This document shows, one piece after another, positions 27,114-35,565 of a DNA stretch of 64,000 nt. The stretch is from JBBQXH01 sp963710975 (GTDB taxonomy: Bacteria > Actinomycetota > Thermoleophilia > Gaiellales > Gaiellaceae), in the NCBI GenBank assembly GCA_963710975.1, contig CAVQCG010000001.1, forward strand, positions 1 through 64,000, given 5' to 3'. The notes beneath the pieces are model-generated. The model was not told the DNA's origin and made no database searches. It was given only the letters and a program-made list of their open reading frames with translations. The stretch's first letter is position 1, and each line of letters starts with the position of its first letter. A program made the translations under genes and the position numbers.

Positions 27114-27897
27114 CCCAGTACGCCTTTCCTCGCCTCGCAGCCGCGACGCACTCGTCCCAGGCGGGCCATTCGTAGTTCGTGAACTCGATCTCCATGCTGA
27201 CGGGCCCGGAGAAGTCGATGCTGCGCAGGTCGGTCAGCATCGCGGGGATATCGACGTCTCCCTCTCCGAGCGCCGGGAAGTCTGCGACGCCCTTTCCTCC
27301 ACGCTGATCCTTCAGATGGAAGTGCCCGAGCCGCGGCAGCGCGAACGCGATGTCCGTGGCCGGGTCGGTTCCCGTGTAGTAGATGACGTTCCCCGGGTCG
27401 TAGTTGAAGCGCACGCCGGGAGCCCCGATTCTCTCGAGGATCGCGATGCCGACCTCTGCGGTCGGAAGGAGGTTCGAGTCGGTCTCGATGCAGAGCCGGA
27501 CCCCGCACGCCTCTGCCTCGCCGGCGATCGCGCGGACGTTCGCCTCGAACGCCGCAACCTCCTCCGGGGTGCCGGCGTCGCCGGTGAACGTGTTCAACAC
27601 CTCGATGCCGAGCTCGCTCCCGGCACGAAGGACGTTCCGAAGCCGCGTCGCTCCCTCGTCGGTGTGAAGCTGCGCGTGACCGCTCATCGAGACCACCCGC
27701 AGGCCGTTCTCATCGAGCAGCCTACGCGTCTCGGCGATGACGTCATCCGTGATCGCGTCCGGGTCGAGATGCTCGAGGAAGCCCTTGACCGCGCCGATCT
27801 CGACGTTCTCGAAGCCGGCCTCGGCGAGCCCGCGGAGCGCTTCTTCGAGCGAGTACGGCTTGAAGATGATCGTCGAACCGGTCTGCGTCCAGCCCAT
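27097..27897 (-). CDS. Sugar phosphate isomerase/epimerase-like TIM barrel, copy 1
   Basis: A 266-residue xylose-isomerase-like (AP endonuclease 2) TIM barrel. Metal-site features are visible in CIETDSNLL (Glu), VRFNYDPGNVIYYTG (Asp), FHLKDQRGG (His/Asp) and VSMEIEFTNY (Glu). The family includes sugar isomerases, inosose dehydratases and hydroxypyruvate isomerases, so the substrate cannot be named. It overlaps the methyltransferase start downstream. A related protein is encoded at 33438-34232. The upstream region holds nested inverted repeats. Confidence 0.78.
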   Translation of the reverse strand: MGWTQTGSTIIFKPYSLEEALRGLAEAGFENVEIGAVKGFLEHLDPDAITDDVIAETRRLLDENGLRVVSMSGHAQLHTDEGATRLRNVLRAGSELGIEVLNTFTGDAGTPEEVAAFEANVRAIAGEAEACGVRLCIETDSNLLPTAEVGIAILERIGAPGVRFNYDPGNVIYYTGTDPATDIAFALPRLGHFHLKDQRGGKGVADFPALGEGDVDIPAMLTDLRSIDFSGPVSMEIEFTNYEWPAWDECVAAARRGKAYWDGLGI

Positions 27898-27909
27898 TCA
27901 GTCCCCCTC

Positions 27910-28155
27910 GATGGTTGATCGGAAAGTGTGGTGCTGTGCCGCGAATCGGTGCCGGGCGAAGCCCGGCCGATATCGCGGTGAAACCGCGTCGGCCTGTCCG
28001 GCCGACGCACCAGGGCGGCTGAGACCGAGCATGAGCCGGTGATCGTCGCGAGCCCATAGCAGCGCTATGGGCGAGAACGAGCGTCGGCTCAGGCGATGCG
28101 TCTCAGTCGTCATCCGGCGGTGCCATGGTTTCCGGTCAATTTCCGATCAATCATC
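27910..28155. repeat. Nested inverted-repeat element between two catabolic genes
   Basis: Outer arms GATGGTTGATCGGAAA (27910-27925) and TTTCCGATCAATCATC (28140-28155) are inverted repeats with one mismatch. Between them are hairpins GCCGGGCGAAGCCCGGC (27951-27967), CGCGGTGAAACCGCG, and GCGTCGGCC/GGCCGACGC (27986-28008). A long imperfect stem (28019-28106) follows, capped by CCCATAGC/GCTATGGG. The layout resembles a small non-coding mobile repeat. It carries no gene. Confidence 0.65.
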
Positions 28156-29481
28156 TAACCGTCGCCGATTCCGCACCACTCGATCGCGCAGCCGACGAGG
28201 CCCTTCGCCGCAGCGAACACCTCCTCGACCGCAACGGACTCGTCTCTGCTGTGCGCGACGCGGAGGTCACCGGGGCCGAACACGATCGACGGGATCCCTT
28301 CACGCTCGAGCCAGGTACCCTCCATCGCCGCCCCGAAATTGACCGGGTAGGCAGGGCTCGGCGGTGGCACCACCTCTCCCGTGACCCGCTCCCACACCCG
28401 CGCCATCGTCTGAGGGAGGTCGTGCTCCCAGGGCGTGAACATGCCCGGGTACCGCATGAGCCACTCGAACTGTGGCGGGTGCTCGGATAGCCATGAGTCG
28501 AGGGCGCAGGCCGCGCTGACGTAGTCCTCGATCTCGCGCATCACGTCCTCGTCGTCCTCGTCCGGTGGATACCAGAGCAACCAGTGGAGCTCGGCTCGGT
28601 CAGGGAAGAACGCGGGGAACGGGACACCGGCATCGGAGCGGAAGATCCCGGGCATGATCGTGAACCAGCCGGGCGGGAAGTACGGGTGCGCCTTCGAGTG
28701 GCCCCACTGACGCTCGAGCTCCTGCAGCGCCTGGACGATCTTCACGCCCTTCTCGAGCGCGTTCACGCCGATCGCGTCTCCCGGGCCTCCCGGACGGATC
28801 GACAGGGGCCGGTTGCCGCAGTGGGTCGACTTCCCCTCGATGAGGACCTTGAGCCAGCAGAAGCCGGCAGAGACGGTCGTGATCGTGAGCGGTCGCGGTG
28901 GATTCGTCGGCTCGGTCACGACTGCCGCATCAGCGCGGAATCCCGCCCGAACGCATGCGAGGGTCCCGAGGTGGTATTCGGCGGTCTCCTCGCCCACGAC
29001 CGAATGAAGCTGGAGGTCGCCGCGCAGGCTCATTCCCGCATCCTCGAGCGCTCTGGCGGCAAGCCACATGGAGACAGCGGAGGCCTTCATGTCGGTCGAG
29101 CCGAGGCCGTACATGCGGCCCGTCGCGGATCTCGGGTGTCCACGGGCTCCCGCAGAGCCAGCGGTCGGCCTCGGCCGGCGGCACGGTGTCGATGTGCCCG
29201 TTGAGCAGAAGCGACCGGCCGCCGCCGGTGCCCCGTCGTATCCCGACGAGGTTCCGTCGCTCGGGATCCTCGGCCACCCAGTGCGTCTCGAGGCCTGCGT
29301 CTGCGTACAACGACTGCAGGATCTCGTTGACCCGGGTCTCGCCTCCGATGTGCTCCTCCCGGGAGATACCCGGGTAGTTCGGGTTCACCGACCGCGTACG
29401 CACGAGCTCCTGCAGCAGCTCGACTGCCTCGTCGCGGCGCGCATCGACGGCGGCCCACACGCGATCCAGCGCCTCAGGCAT
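28155..29481 (-). CDS. M20-family metallopeptidase (ArgE/DapE type), copy 1, frameshifted
   Basis: An M20 zinc hydrolase, the family of acetylornithine deacetylase, succinyl-diaminopimelate desuccinylase and carboxypeptidases. The N-part (about 29120-29481) has LLLNGHIDTVPPAE with the first metal His. The C-part has GLGSTDMKAS (bridging Asp), SVVGEETAEYHLG (general-base Glu), VTEPTNPP and DLRVAHSRDE (last His). The frame shifts at the CCC run 29119-29121. Removing one base joins PEIRDGR to MYGLGSTDMK and gives 441 residues. It is very similar to the next gene upstream, so the two look like a tandem duplication. ATG 29481 overlaps that gene's stop. Confidence 0.87.
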
Positions 29482-30793
29482 CGCCGCACCAGTCCATGAC
29501 CGCGAGCGCAAGCGCCTTGGCGGCGAGCTCGACCTCTTCGAGGACGACGTACTCGTCCTTGCAGTGTGCGATCTTCAAGTCACCTGGACCGTAGACGACC
29601 GCCGGAATTCCCGCTGCCTCGTAAAACGAGCCGTCGCTAGCGGCCGCGAAGTTGACCGGACGGGCGGGAGACGGCGCCACCACCTGCCGCCCCGACGCGG
29701 CCTCGTGCGCCCTGACGACGGTCTGCGTCAGCTCGTGCTCCCAGGGGATCTCCATGGGCGGCCAGTTGTTCAGCCATTCGAACTCCGGCGGATGCTCGCG
29801 CAGCCACGGGTCGAGCGCACAGAGAGCGAGGACGTGCTCCTCGATCTGCTGCGCGATGTCCGCTGCCGCCTCCTGGGGCGGGTACCAGATGACGTACTCG
29901 ACGGACGCCCGGTTCGGCAGGTAGGCGGGGAACGGGATCCCCGGGTCTGCACGAAAGACGTTCGCGCCGATCGTGAAGAAGCCGGGAGAGAAATGTGGGT
30001 GCGACTTGGTCAGCCCCCACTCTGCTTCGAGCTCTCGCAGGCCGTTGACGATCAGGACGGCCTTCTCGAGCGCGTTGACCCCGATCGACTCACCCGGTCC
30101 ACCCGGACGGATCACGAGCGGGCGGTTGCCCGCGTGCGTCGAGAGCCCGTGGACGACGATGCGGAGGATCCAGACTCCCGCGGCGACCGGCGAGACGGTG
30201 AGGGCCTGCGGGTACGAAGACGGCTCGGTCACGACGGCGCCGTCCGTACGGAACCCCGCCTCGATCACCGCGGTCGTCCCGAGCGCGTGCTCCATCATCT
30301 CCTCGCCGACCACCGAGTGGAGCTGGAGATCGCCCGCAAGCTGAACCCCCTCGTCGTCGAGCGCCTGGGCAACCGCCCACATCGCCACCCCCGACGCCTT
30401 CATGTCTGTCGAGCCGAGGCCGTAGAGCCGGCCGTCGCGGATCTCCGGGTTCCAGGGACTGCCGCACAGCCAGCCGTCGGGCTCGACGGGAGCGACCGTG
30501 TCGACGTGCGCGTTCAGGGCGAGCGACCGGCCGGCACCTGACCCCTTTCGCACGCCAACCAGATTCCTGCGTTCGGGATCCTTCGCGACCCAGTGCGTCT
30601 CGAGGCCCGCCTGCCCGTATCGCTCGGCCAGGATCTCGTTCACACGGGTCTCACCGCCGATGACGTCCTCGCGCACGACACCGGGCAGGTTCGGCGTCGT
30701 CGAGTTCACACGGACGAGCTCGCCGAGAAGCGCGACGGCATCGGCCTGGAGCGAGTCGATACGTGCGAGGACGCGTTCGCGCGCGTCGCTCAT
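29474..30793 (-). CDS. M20-family metallopeptidase (ArgE/DapE type), copy 2
   Basis: An intact 439-residue M20 hydrolase. Metal and catalytic motifs are ALNAHVDTVAPVE, YGLGSTDMKAS, HSVVGEEMMEHALG, VVTEPSSYP and DLKIAHCKDE. The dimerisation domain is marked by HGLSTHAGNRP. Copies 1 and 2 share long blocks such as GGETRVNEIL, GLETHWVA and DPERRNLVG, so they arose by duplication. The frame is open upstream to 30940, but ATG 30793 overlaps the preceding oxidoreductase stop (ATGA) and starts the family region. The substrate is unknown. N-acyl or peptide-like amides are the usual targets. Confidence 0.9.
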   Translation of the reverse strand: MSDARERVLARIDSLQADAVALLGELVRVNSTTPNLPGVVREDVIGGETRVNEILAERYGQAGLETHWVAKDPERRNLVGVRKGSGAGRSLALNAHVDTVAPVEPDGWLCGSPWNPEIRDGRLYGLGSTDMKASGVAMWAVAQALDDEGVQLAGDLQLHSVVGEEMMEHALGTTAVIEAGFRTDGAVVTEPSSYPQALTVSPVAAGVWILRIVVHGLSTHAGNRPLVIRPGGPGESIGVNALEKAVLIVNGLRELEAEWGLTKSHPHFSPGFFTIGANVFRADPGIPFPAYLPNRASVEYVIWYPPQEAAADIAQQIEEHVLALCALDPWLREHPPEFEWLNNWPPMEIPWEHELTQTVVRAHEAASGRQVVAPSPARPVNFAAASDGSFYEAAGIPAVVYGPGDLKIAHCKDEYVVLEEVELAAKALALAVMDWCGDA

Positions 30794-31797
30794 GCCACCT
30801 GCTCCAGCGAGCCGCTCGCGAGCGACCGGTTCACGGCCAGCGAGACGCGCAGCGCCGCGAGCGCCTGTTCGCCCGTTCCTCGCTCGATCGGAGCGCCGGA
30901 TTCGACGCACTCCACGAAGTACGCGATCTCGGCACCCCACGGGTCGACGGCCTCGACGGCGATCGTCTCAGGTGGCCCGTTCGTTGGATGGCTGCGAAGA
31001 AAGCTCTGGACGTCCGCTCCGATGTTGCCTCCGTCCTCGGCGGGCGCGGCACGGAAGCCGTGCTCGAGGACGCCGTCCTCGCCGAGGATGCGAATCCCGG
31101 CCGAGAACGGGAACGAGATCGGCATGATCATGCTTCCCTCGACGAGCCCGGTTCCACGGTCGTGCTCGACAATCGCGACGACATGGCCCTCCCCGCCCCG
31201 CGCGGCACGCGCGAAGACGGTTCGCGGCTCACCGAGGAGGACGTTGAGCTGGTCGAAGTCGTGCACCATCAGGTCGATCGGCGTTCCGCCGGACTGCGCA
31301 GGATCGCGGATCCAGTCGCCCCAGTCGGCGGGGAAGGACAGCCGGTACGCGGAGACCTCCCGCACCTCCCCGATCTCCCCTTCGACGACGCGTCGCGCGA
31401 TCTCGACGTACTCGGCGAAGAACCGCACGACGAGTCCGACCATGAACGTACGGCCGCTCGCCCCGGCGGCCCGCAGGATCGCCTCGGCGTCCTCCACGGT
31501 CAGCGCGATCGGCTTCTCCAGGAGGACGTGCTTTCCGGCCGCGAATGCCTTCTCGGCGGTCTCGCGGTGGAGCGGTGTCGGAAGGCAGATGTCGACGGCG
31601 TCGATCTCGGGATCGGCGAGGACCGCGTCGAGGTCGTCGGTGAACGCGGCGCCGAGGGTTTCGGCAACCTTCGCCGCGCGCTCGTTCGTGCGCGAGCACA
31701 CCGTCTTGACCCGCACGTGCTCGCCGAGCGCGGAGTAGCCGTTCGCGTGGGTCGCTCCCATGAACCCGGCGCCCAGGATCGCAACCGTAACCATCAA
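30790..31797 (-). CDS. Gfo/Idh/MocA-family oxidoreductase, copy 1
   Basis: A 335-residue NAD(P)-dependent dehydrogenase. The Rossmann motif is AILGAGFMGATHANGY, followed by the family's EKP motif (LLEKPIALTVEDAE) and the C-terminal alpha/beta domain with DLMVHDFDQLNVLLG, where the H is the usual catalytic residue. Members oxidise sugars, inositols and related polyols. Translation is coupled to the M20 gene downstream (4-nt overlap) and to the alpha/beta hydrolase gene upstream (4-nt overlap). Two further paralogues lie in this island. The substrate is unknown. Confidence 0.88.
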   Translation of the reverse strand: MMVTVAILGAGFMGATHANGYSALGEHVRVKTVCSRTNERAAKVAETLGAAFTDDLDAVLADPEIDAVDICLPTPLHRETAEKAFAAGKHVLLEKPIALTVEDAEAILRAAGASGRTFMVGLVVRFFAEYVEIARRVVEGEIGEVREVSAYRLSFPADWGDWIRDPAQSGGTPIDLMVHDFDQLNVLLGEPRTVFARAARGGEGHVVAIVEHDRGTGLVEGSMIMPISFPFSAGIRILGEDGVLEHGFRAAPAEDGGNIGADVQSFLRSHPTNGPPETIAVEAVDPWGAEIAYFVECVESGAPIERGTGEQALAALRVSLAVNRSLASGSLEQVA

Positions 31798-32591
31798 TGC
31801 TCCTTCAGGAAGTCGTGTTGTCTCGCGTTGAACTCGTCGGGGATCTCCCAGAACGGCGCATGTCCCATCCGGGGCCAGACGCGCAGGACGGCGAGCGGCA
31901 TGCGCTCCTTGATCAGGTATGCGTGGTGGGCAGGTGTCAGCAGATCACGGTCGCCGACGGTGATGTACGTGGGCGCCTCGATCTCGCCGAGGCGATCGAG
32001 CACGTCGTGCGTGATGCAGGCTTCCGCCTGGTCGCAGAACGCCTCGACGCTCTGCGGGTGGGGGTGCTCGAGCACCTGGCGCTCGAGCTCCTCGAAGACC
32101 TCCGGGTGATCGTTGACGTGCCAGACGGTGAAGACGAAGAGCCAGAGTTGACGCGCCAGATCGATTCGCGGGACGGCGCGGGCGATCGTCTGCCAGCTTC
32201 GCATCAGTGCCGTCAGGTAGCGGTCCGCCTGGCCCCAGGTGCAGTGCATCGACAGCGAGCGGACGAGCTCGGGATGCCGCAGCGCGATCTGCTGGACGAT
32301 CGTCCCTCCCATCGACGCTCCGATCACATGCGTCCGCTCGATCCCGAGCGAGCGTACGCAGGCCGTGGCGACGTCGGCGAACAGCTCGGTCGTATACGGG
32401 CCCGGCGGCCCTGTTGTCTGACCCACGCCGGGGTTGTCGAGGACGACGACCCGGTAGAACTGCTTCAGGTACTCGGTCTGAAGCGCCCACGCCGTCGTGT
32501 CGGCGCCGAGCCCGGCAACGAGAACGACGGGGTCGCCCTGACCGTGCTCCTCGAAGTAGACGCGGTAGCCCTCGACGTCAGCGAACGGCAT
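31794..32591 (-). CDS. Alpha/beta-fold hydrolase
   Basis: A 265-residue alpha/beta hydrolase. The nucleophile elbow is VIGASMGGTIVQQ (Ser), the acid is in ITVGDRDLLTPAHHA (Asp) and the base in RMGHAPFWE (His). HGQGDPVVLVAGLG is the oxyanion region. It resembles enol-lactonase and carboxylesterase members. It overlaps the creatininase gene end by 14 nt and the oxidoreductase start by 4 nt, so it belongs to the same operon. It could hydrolyse an ester or lactone intermediate. The exact activity is unknown. Confidence 0.85.
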   Translation of the reverse strand: MPFADVEGYRVYFEEHGQGDPVVLVAGLGADTTAWALQTEYLKQFYRVVVLDNPGVGQTTGPPGPYTTELFADVATACVRSLGIERTHVIGASMGGTIVQQIALRHPELVRSLSMHCTWGQADRYLTALMRSWQTIARAVPRIDLARQLWLFVFTVWHVNDHPEVFEELERQVLEHPHPQSVEAFCDQAEACITHDVLDRLGEIEAPTYITVGDRDLLTPAHHAYLIKERMPLAVLRVWPRMGHAPFWEIPDEFNARQHDFLKEH

Positions 32592-33414
32592 CGCGTCGCG
32601 ATCGGCGGGATCGGTTGTAGCGAGGCTCGAGCCGGTCGTGCACGTCGTCCATGTCCTTCACGAGGTTTACGACGGCGGTGGCGCTCCAGGTCAGGAACTC
32701 TTCGCCCTTCTCCGCGGTCGACTCACTCGGCTTGCCCCAGACGCCGCCCCCGTCCTCGAGCAGCGACCAGAAGGAGCCTGGCGTCGAGAGAAACAGCGGG
32801 TCGAGAATCGCGAGAAAGCCGGTGCGGAGCTCCGGAAGCTCCGGGAAGTAGTCCCGCACCTTGCCCATGTCGCAGAGGTTCGGGTTGATCGCGAGGACGG
32901 CCGACGTCTCGCCGACGTTGGCGTGGATGCCGACGCTTCCCGACAGGTACTGCTCGGCCTCCTCGGGCTTCATCCCCGCCCAGTACGGGAACGGGTAGAC
33001 ACGGACTCCCTCCGGCAGCTCGTCGAAGAACTGTGCGACGGCGAACTCCATCGCGTGGGAGTTGCAGTAGTGGCCGTTCAGGAGCACGACGCGCGTGAAC
33101 CCGACGTCGGCGAGCGAGCGGCACACATCGCGGAGAACGTTCACGAACGTGTCGAGGCGGACGTGGACGACGCCCGCGGCACCGCGGTGGTCGTGCGCGA
33201 TGCCGAACGGAACCGGCGGCCCGACGAGTGCGTCGAGCTCGACGGCAGCGCGCTTCGCGACCTCCGTCGGGATGTAGACGTCCGTCCAGAGCGGGCCGTG
33301 GTCGCCGTGATCCTCGGTGGATCCGACCGGCACGATCACCGTGCGCCCTCCGCGGTCCAGGTACTCCTGCACCTCGAGATTCGTCATCTCCGGCATGAAG
33401 ATCGAGCGGGGCAT
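32578..33414 (-). CDS. Creatininase-family amidohydrolase
   Basis: A 278-residue member of the creatininase/creatinine amidohydrolase family, metal-dependent enzymes that open cyclic amides or cleave formamides. Key motifs are VIVPVGSTEDHGDHGPLWTD (Glu/His/Asp metal ligands) and LLNGHYCNSHAME (catalytic NGH). IHANVGETSAVLAI provides the conserved Glu. The frame runs on upstream to 34299, but ATG 33414 starts the conserved sequence. The ATG is preceded by a GGAGG-type site. Mycofactocin peptidase and creatininase both belong here, and nothing in the context picks between them. The amide-cleaving neighbours favour a catabolic role. Confidence 0.88.
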   Translation of the reverse strand: MPRSIFMPEMTNLEVQEYLDRGGRTVIVPVGSTEDHGDHGPLWTDVYIPTEVAKRAAVELDALVGPPVPFGIAHDHRGAAGVVHVRLDTFVNVLRDVCRSLADVGFTRVVLLNGHYCNSHAMEFAVAQFFDELPEGVRVYPFPYWAGMKPEEAEQYLSGSVGIHANVGETSAVLAINPNLCDMGKVRDYFPELPELRTGFLAILDPLFLSTPGSFWSLLEDGGGVWGKPSESTAEKGEEFLTWSATAVVNLVKDMDDVHDRLEPRYNRSRRSRRDAVR

Positions 33415-33437
33415 CAGTGGCCCTCCTTCCGTCGTCG

Positions 33438-34232
33438 CTACGAGAGACCGAGACCGCTCAGATGGCGATACGCGCTCCCCATCGCCCGGGTTACCTCGTC
33501 GAGCGGCGGCCAGGGCTCGCCCGAGAACTCGATCTCGACCGAGTACGGGCCGTCGTAGCCGGCATCCGCGAGCACCGCGAGAACCCGATCGAAATCGATG
33601 TGCCCCTCGCCGGGAGCCGGGAAGTCCCACACTCGCGCCCCACCGACCTTGTCCTTGAGGTGGACGTGGGCGAGATACGGTGCGATCGCCGGGATGTCGT
33701 CGACGGCGGCCACATCGCCGTAGAACTCGCAGTTGGCCGTGTCGTAGTTCACCCTGATCTCGTCGCGGCCGATCGCCTCCATGAGCGGGACGGTGAGCGC
33801 CCCGGAGGCCATGATGTCGCCGTGGATCTCGAGTGCCACGACGACGCCTGCCGCCTTCGCGGCGTCGGCGAGCTCGCCGATGTTCTCCATGAAGGCGCCC
33901 TGGTTCTCGTCCTCGGACCAGTGACCGCCGATAGCCGTGTTGACGATCGGCAGGCCGTAGTCGGCAGCCCAGTTCACCGCCTTGATCCCGTGGGCGAGGC
34001 CGTCCTTCGTCGTCAGATCGGAGTGCCCCGAGAGCGAGACCGCAGTGAGCCCGTAGCTGTCGAGCTTCGACCGAACGCCGGCCGTGGGAGCGTCGAGGTC
34101 GACATGGTCGGTCCAGCCCGGGACAGCCGAGAGCTCGACCCCCTTGTAACCCGCCTCGGCGATCCCTGCGAGCGCCTCGTCGAAGCTGTACGTGTGGTAG
34201 CTGTTCGTGTGTCCGGCGAGCGGAGTTGGCAT
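33438..34232 (-). CDS. Sugar phosphate isomerase/epimerase-like TIM barrel, copy 2
   Basis: A 264-residue xylose-isomerase-like TIM barrel. Metal-site regions are VALEIHGDIMASG (Glu), IRVNYDTANCEFYGD (Asp), VHLKDKVGGARVWDFP (His/Asp) and YSVEIEFSGEPW (Glu). It begins PTPLAGHTNSYHTYSFDEAL. ATG 34232 is preferred over 34274 because GAGGAG lies 8 nt upstream. It resembles copy 1 at 27097-27897 and starts the minus-strand operon that includes creatininase, hydrolase, oxidoreductase and the M20 genes. The substrate is unknown. Confidence 0.8.
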   Translation of the reverse strand: MPTPLAGHTNSYHTYSFDEALAGIAEAGYKGVELSAVPGWTDHVDLDAPTAGVRSKLDSYGLTAVSLSGHSDLTTKDGLAHGIKAVNWAADYGLPIVNTAIGGHWSEDENQGAFMENIGELADAAKAAGVVVALEIHGDIMASGALTVPLMEAIGRDEIRVNYDTANCEFYGDVAAVDDIPAIAPYLAHVHLKDKVGGARVWDFPAPGEGHIDFDRVLAVLADAGYDGPYSVEIEFSGEPWPPLDEVTRAMGSAYRHLSGLGLS

Positions 34233-34335
34233 CGACGACTCCTCGGGTAGGCCCTGCGGCAGCGCGGCCTTCATACCACCCTCGGAGAAGGGGCGTCAAG
34301 AACGTACGGCTCAGGATCGACTACCCTCGAACGCC

Positions 34336-35565
34336 GTGGAGACCTCGATCTTCGCATTCGCCGCAGATCTCGCCGACGAGGGCGTGGAGGTCGTGCTCGA
34401 CAACGTCGAGGGTCGGGGCGGGCTTGCGGGAATCACGCTCGCGACCGTGTACCACGAGGCGCGCGATGTCCTCCCGCACAATCCCCGCGGCAGGGTTCGC
34501 TTCCTGGAAGGAGGCGTCGCGTGTTTCCGGCCCGACCCAGCGCTCTATCGAGATGCGGGCCTCGAGCCGCGTCCGAGTACGCTGGCGCGAGATCGAGACG
34601 TGCTCGCGGAGCTGGTCGCCGCGGCAGGGCGGCGCGGTATCGCAGCCCACAGCTGGACCGTCTTCCTGCATGTGGACTGGGTTCGGGATCCGCGTCCCGA
34701 CGTCGTCGAGCGGAACGCCTTCGGCGACCCGATGCTCACCGAGCTGTGTCCGGCGAACCCCGCGGTCAGACGGTACGTGGGCGCGCTGTCGACTGACATC
34801 GCCAGGCGCGGCGTCGAGACGATCGTGGCCGAGTCGCTCCACTACCACCCGCTCGACCACGGCTTCCACCACGAACGGTACTTCCTGCACCTCGGCCCGA
34901 CGACGAGATTCCTGCTCGGCCTCTGCTTCTGCGACCACTGCCTCGCCGCAGCGCACGCGGATGGGGTCGACGGTGACGCGCTGCGGCGCTACGCGCAGAA
35001 CGCCGTCCAGCGCGTCTTCGACGGAGGCGGAGACAGCGACGGCGAGCTCATCCGGGACGAGGTAGCCGGGCTCTGCGACGGCGAGCTGCGCGGCTACCTC
35101 GCGATGCGCGAGCGGGTCGTCGCGACGCTCGCGGCGGAGGCCGCGAGCGCCACAGCCGCCGAGGGAGTGCGGTTCGCGTTCATGGACGCGTCGGGCGCAA
35201 TGAAGGGGTACGCGACAGGGCGACCCGAAGGCGGGCCGGCCACCGAGATCGCGTGGCAGCTCGGCGTCGATCTCGAACGAACGGCCGCGGCCACCAACGG
35301 GCTCGAGGCGATCGCCTACGCGGCCGATCCCGATCGCGTCTCGCTCGACCTCGAGGCCTACGCGGCGCTCTTGCCCGAGGGCGGAACACTCTCGGCGGCG
35401 ATGCGCCCGATGCTCCCGGATTGCGATTCCGCCGAGAACCTCCGGGCGAAGCTCGACGTCGCATCGTCGGTTGGCGTCGACCGGATCGACTTCTACCACT
35501 ACGGCCTGGCGCCGCTCACGGCGCTCGACCGGATTCGCGAGGCGCTACACGACTGTACGACGTGA
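34336..35565 (+). CDS. Uncharacterised protein, possible TIM-barrel glycosidase-like
   Basis: A 409-residue protein on the plus strand, divergent from the creatininase operon. It has HSWTVFLHVDW, LCPANPAVRRYVGALSTDI, AESLHYHPLDHGFHHERYF, a CFCDHC cysteine cluster and a C-terminal FYHYGLAPLTALDRIREAL. The pattern of beta-strand ends with His and Asp suggests a TIM barrel of the glycosidase type, but no catalytic pair can be assigned. TACCCT lies 8 nt before GTG 34336. Its end overlaps the D-aminoacylase gene by 21 nt in convergent orientation. The function is unknown. Confidence 0.65.
   Translation: METSIFAFAADLADEGVEVVLDNVEGRGGLAGITLATVYHEARDVLPHNPRGRVRFLEGGVACFRPDPALYRDAGLEPRPSTLARDRDVLAELVAAAGRRGIAAHSWTVFLHVDWVRDPRPDVVERNAFGDPMLTELCPANPAVRRYVGALSTDIARRGVETIVAESLHYHPLDHGFHHERYFLHLGPTTRFLLGLCFCDHCLAAAHADGVDGDALRRYAQNAVQRVFDGGGDSDGELIRDEVAGLCDGELRGYLAMRERVVATLAAEAASATAAEGVRFAFMDASGAMKGYATGRPEGGPATEIAWQLGVDLERTAAATNGLEAIAYAADPDRVSLDLEAYAALLPEGGTLSAAMRPMLPDCDSAENLRAKLDVASSVGVDRIDFYHYGLAPLTALDRIREALHDCTT

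Noticed and set aside
32578..34299. A 573-codon frame that would fuse creatininase with an upstream protein.
   Set aside because: The upstream part is an out-of-frame reading of the TIM-barrel isomerase gene, and creatininase has its own ATG at 33414.
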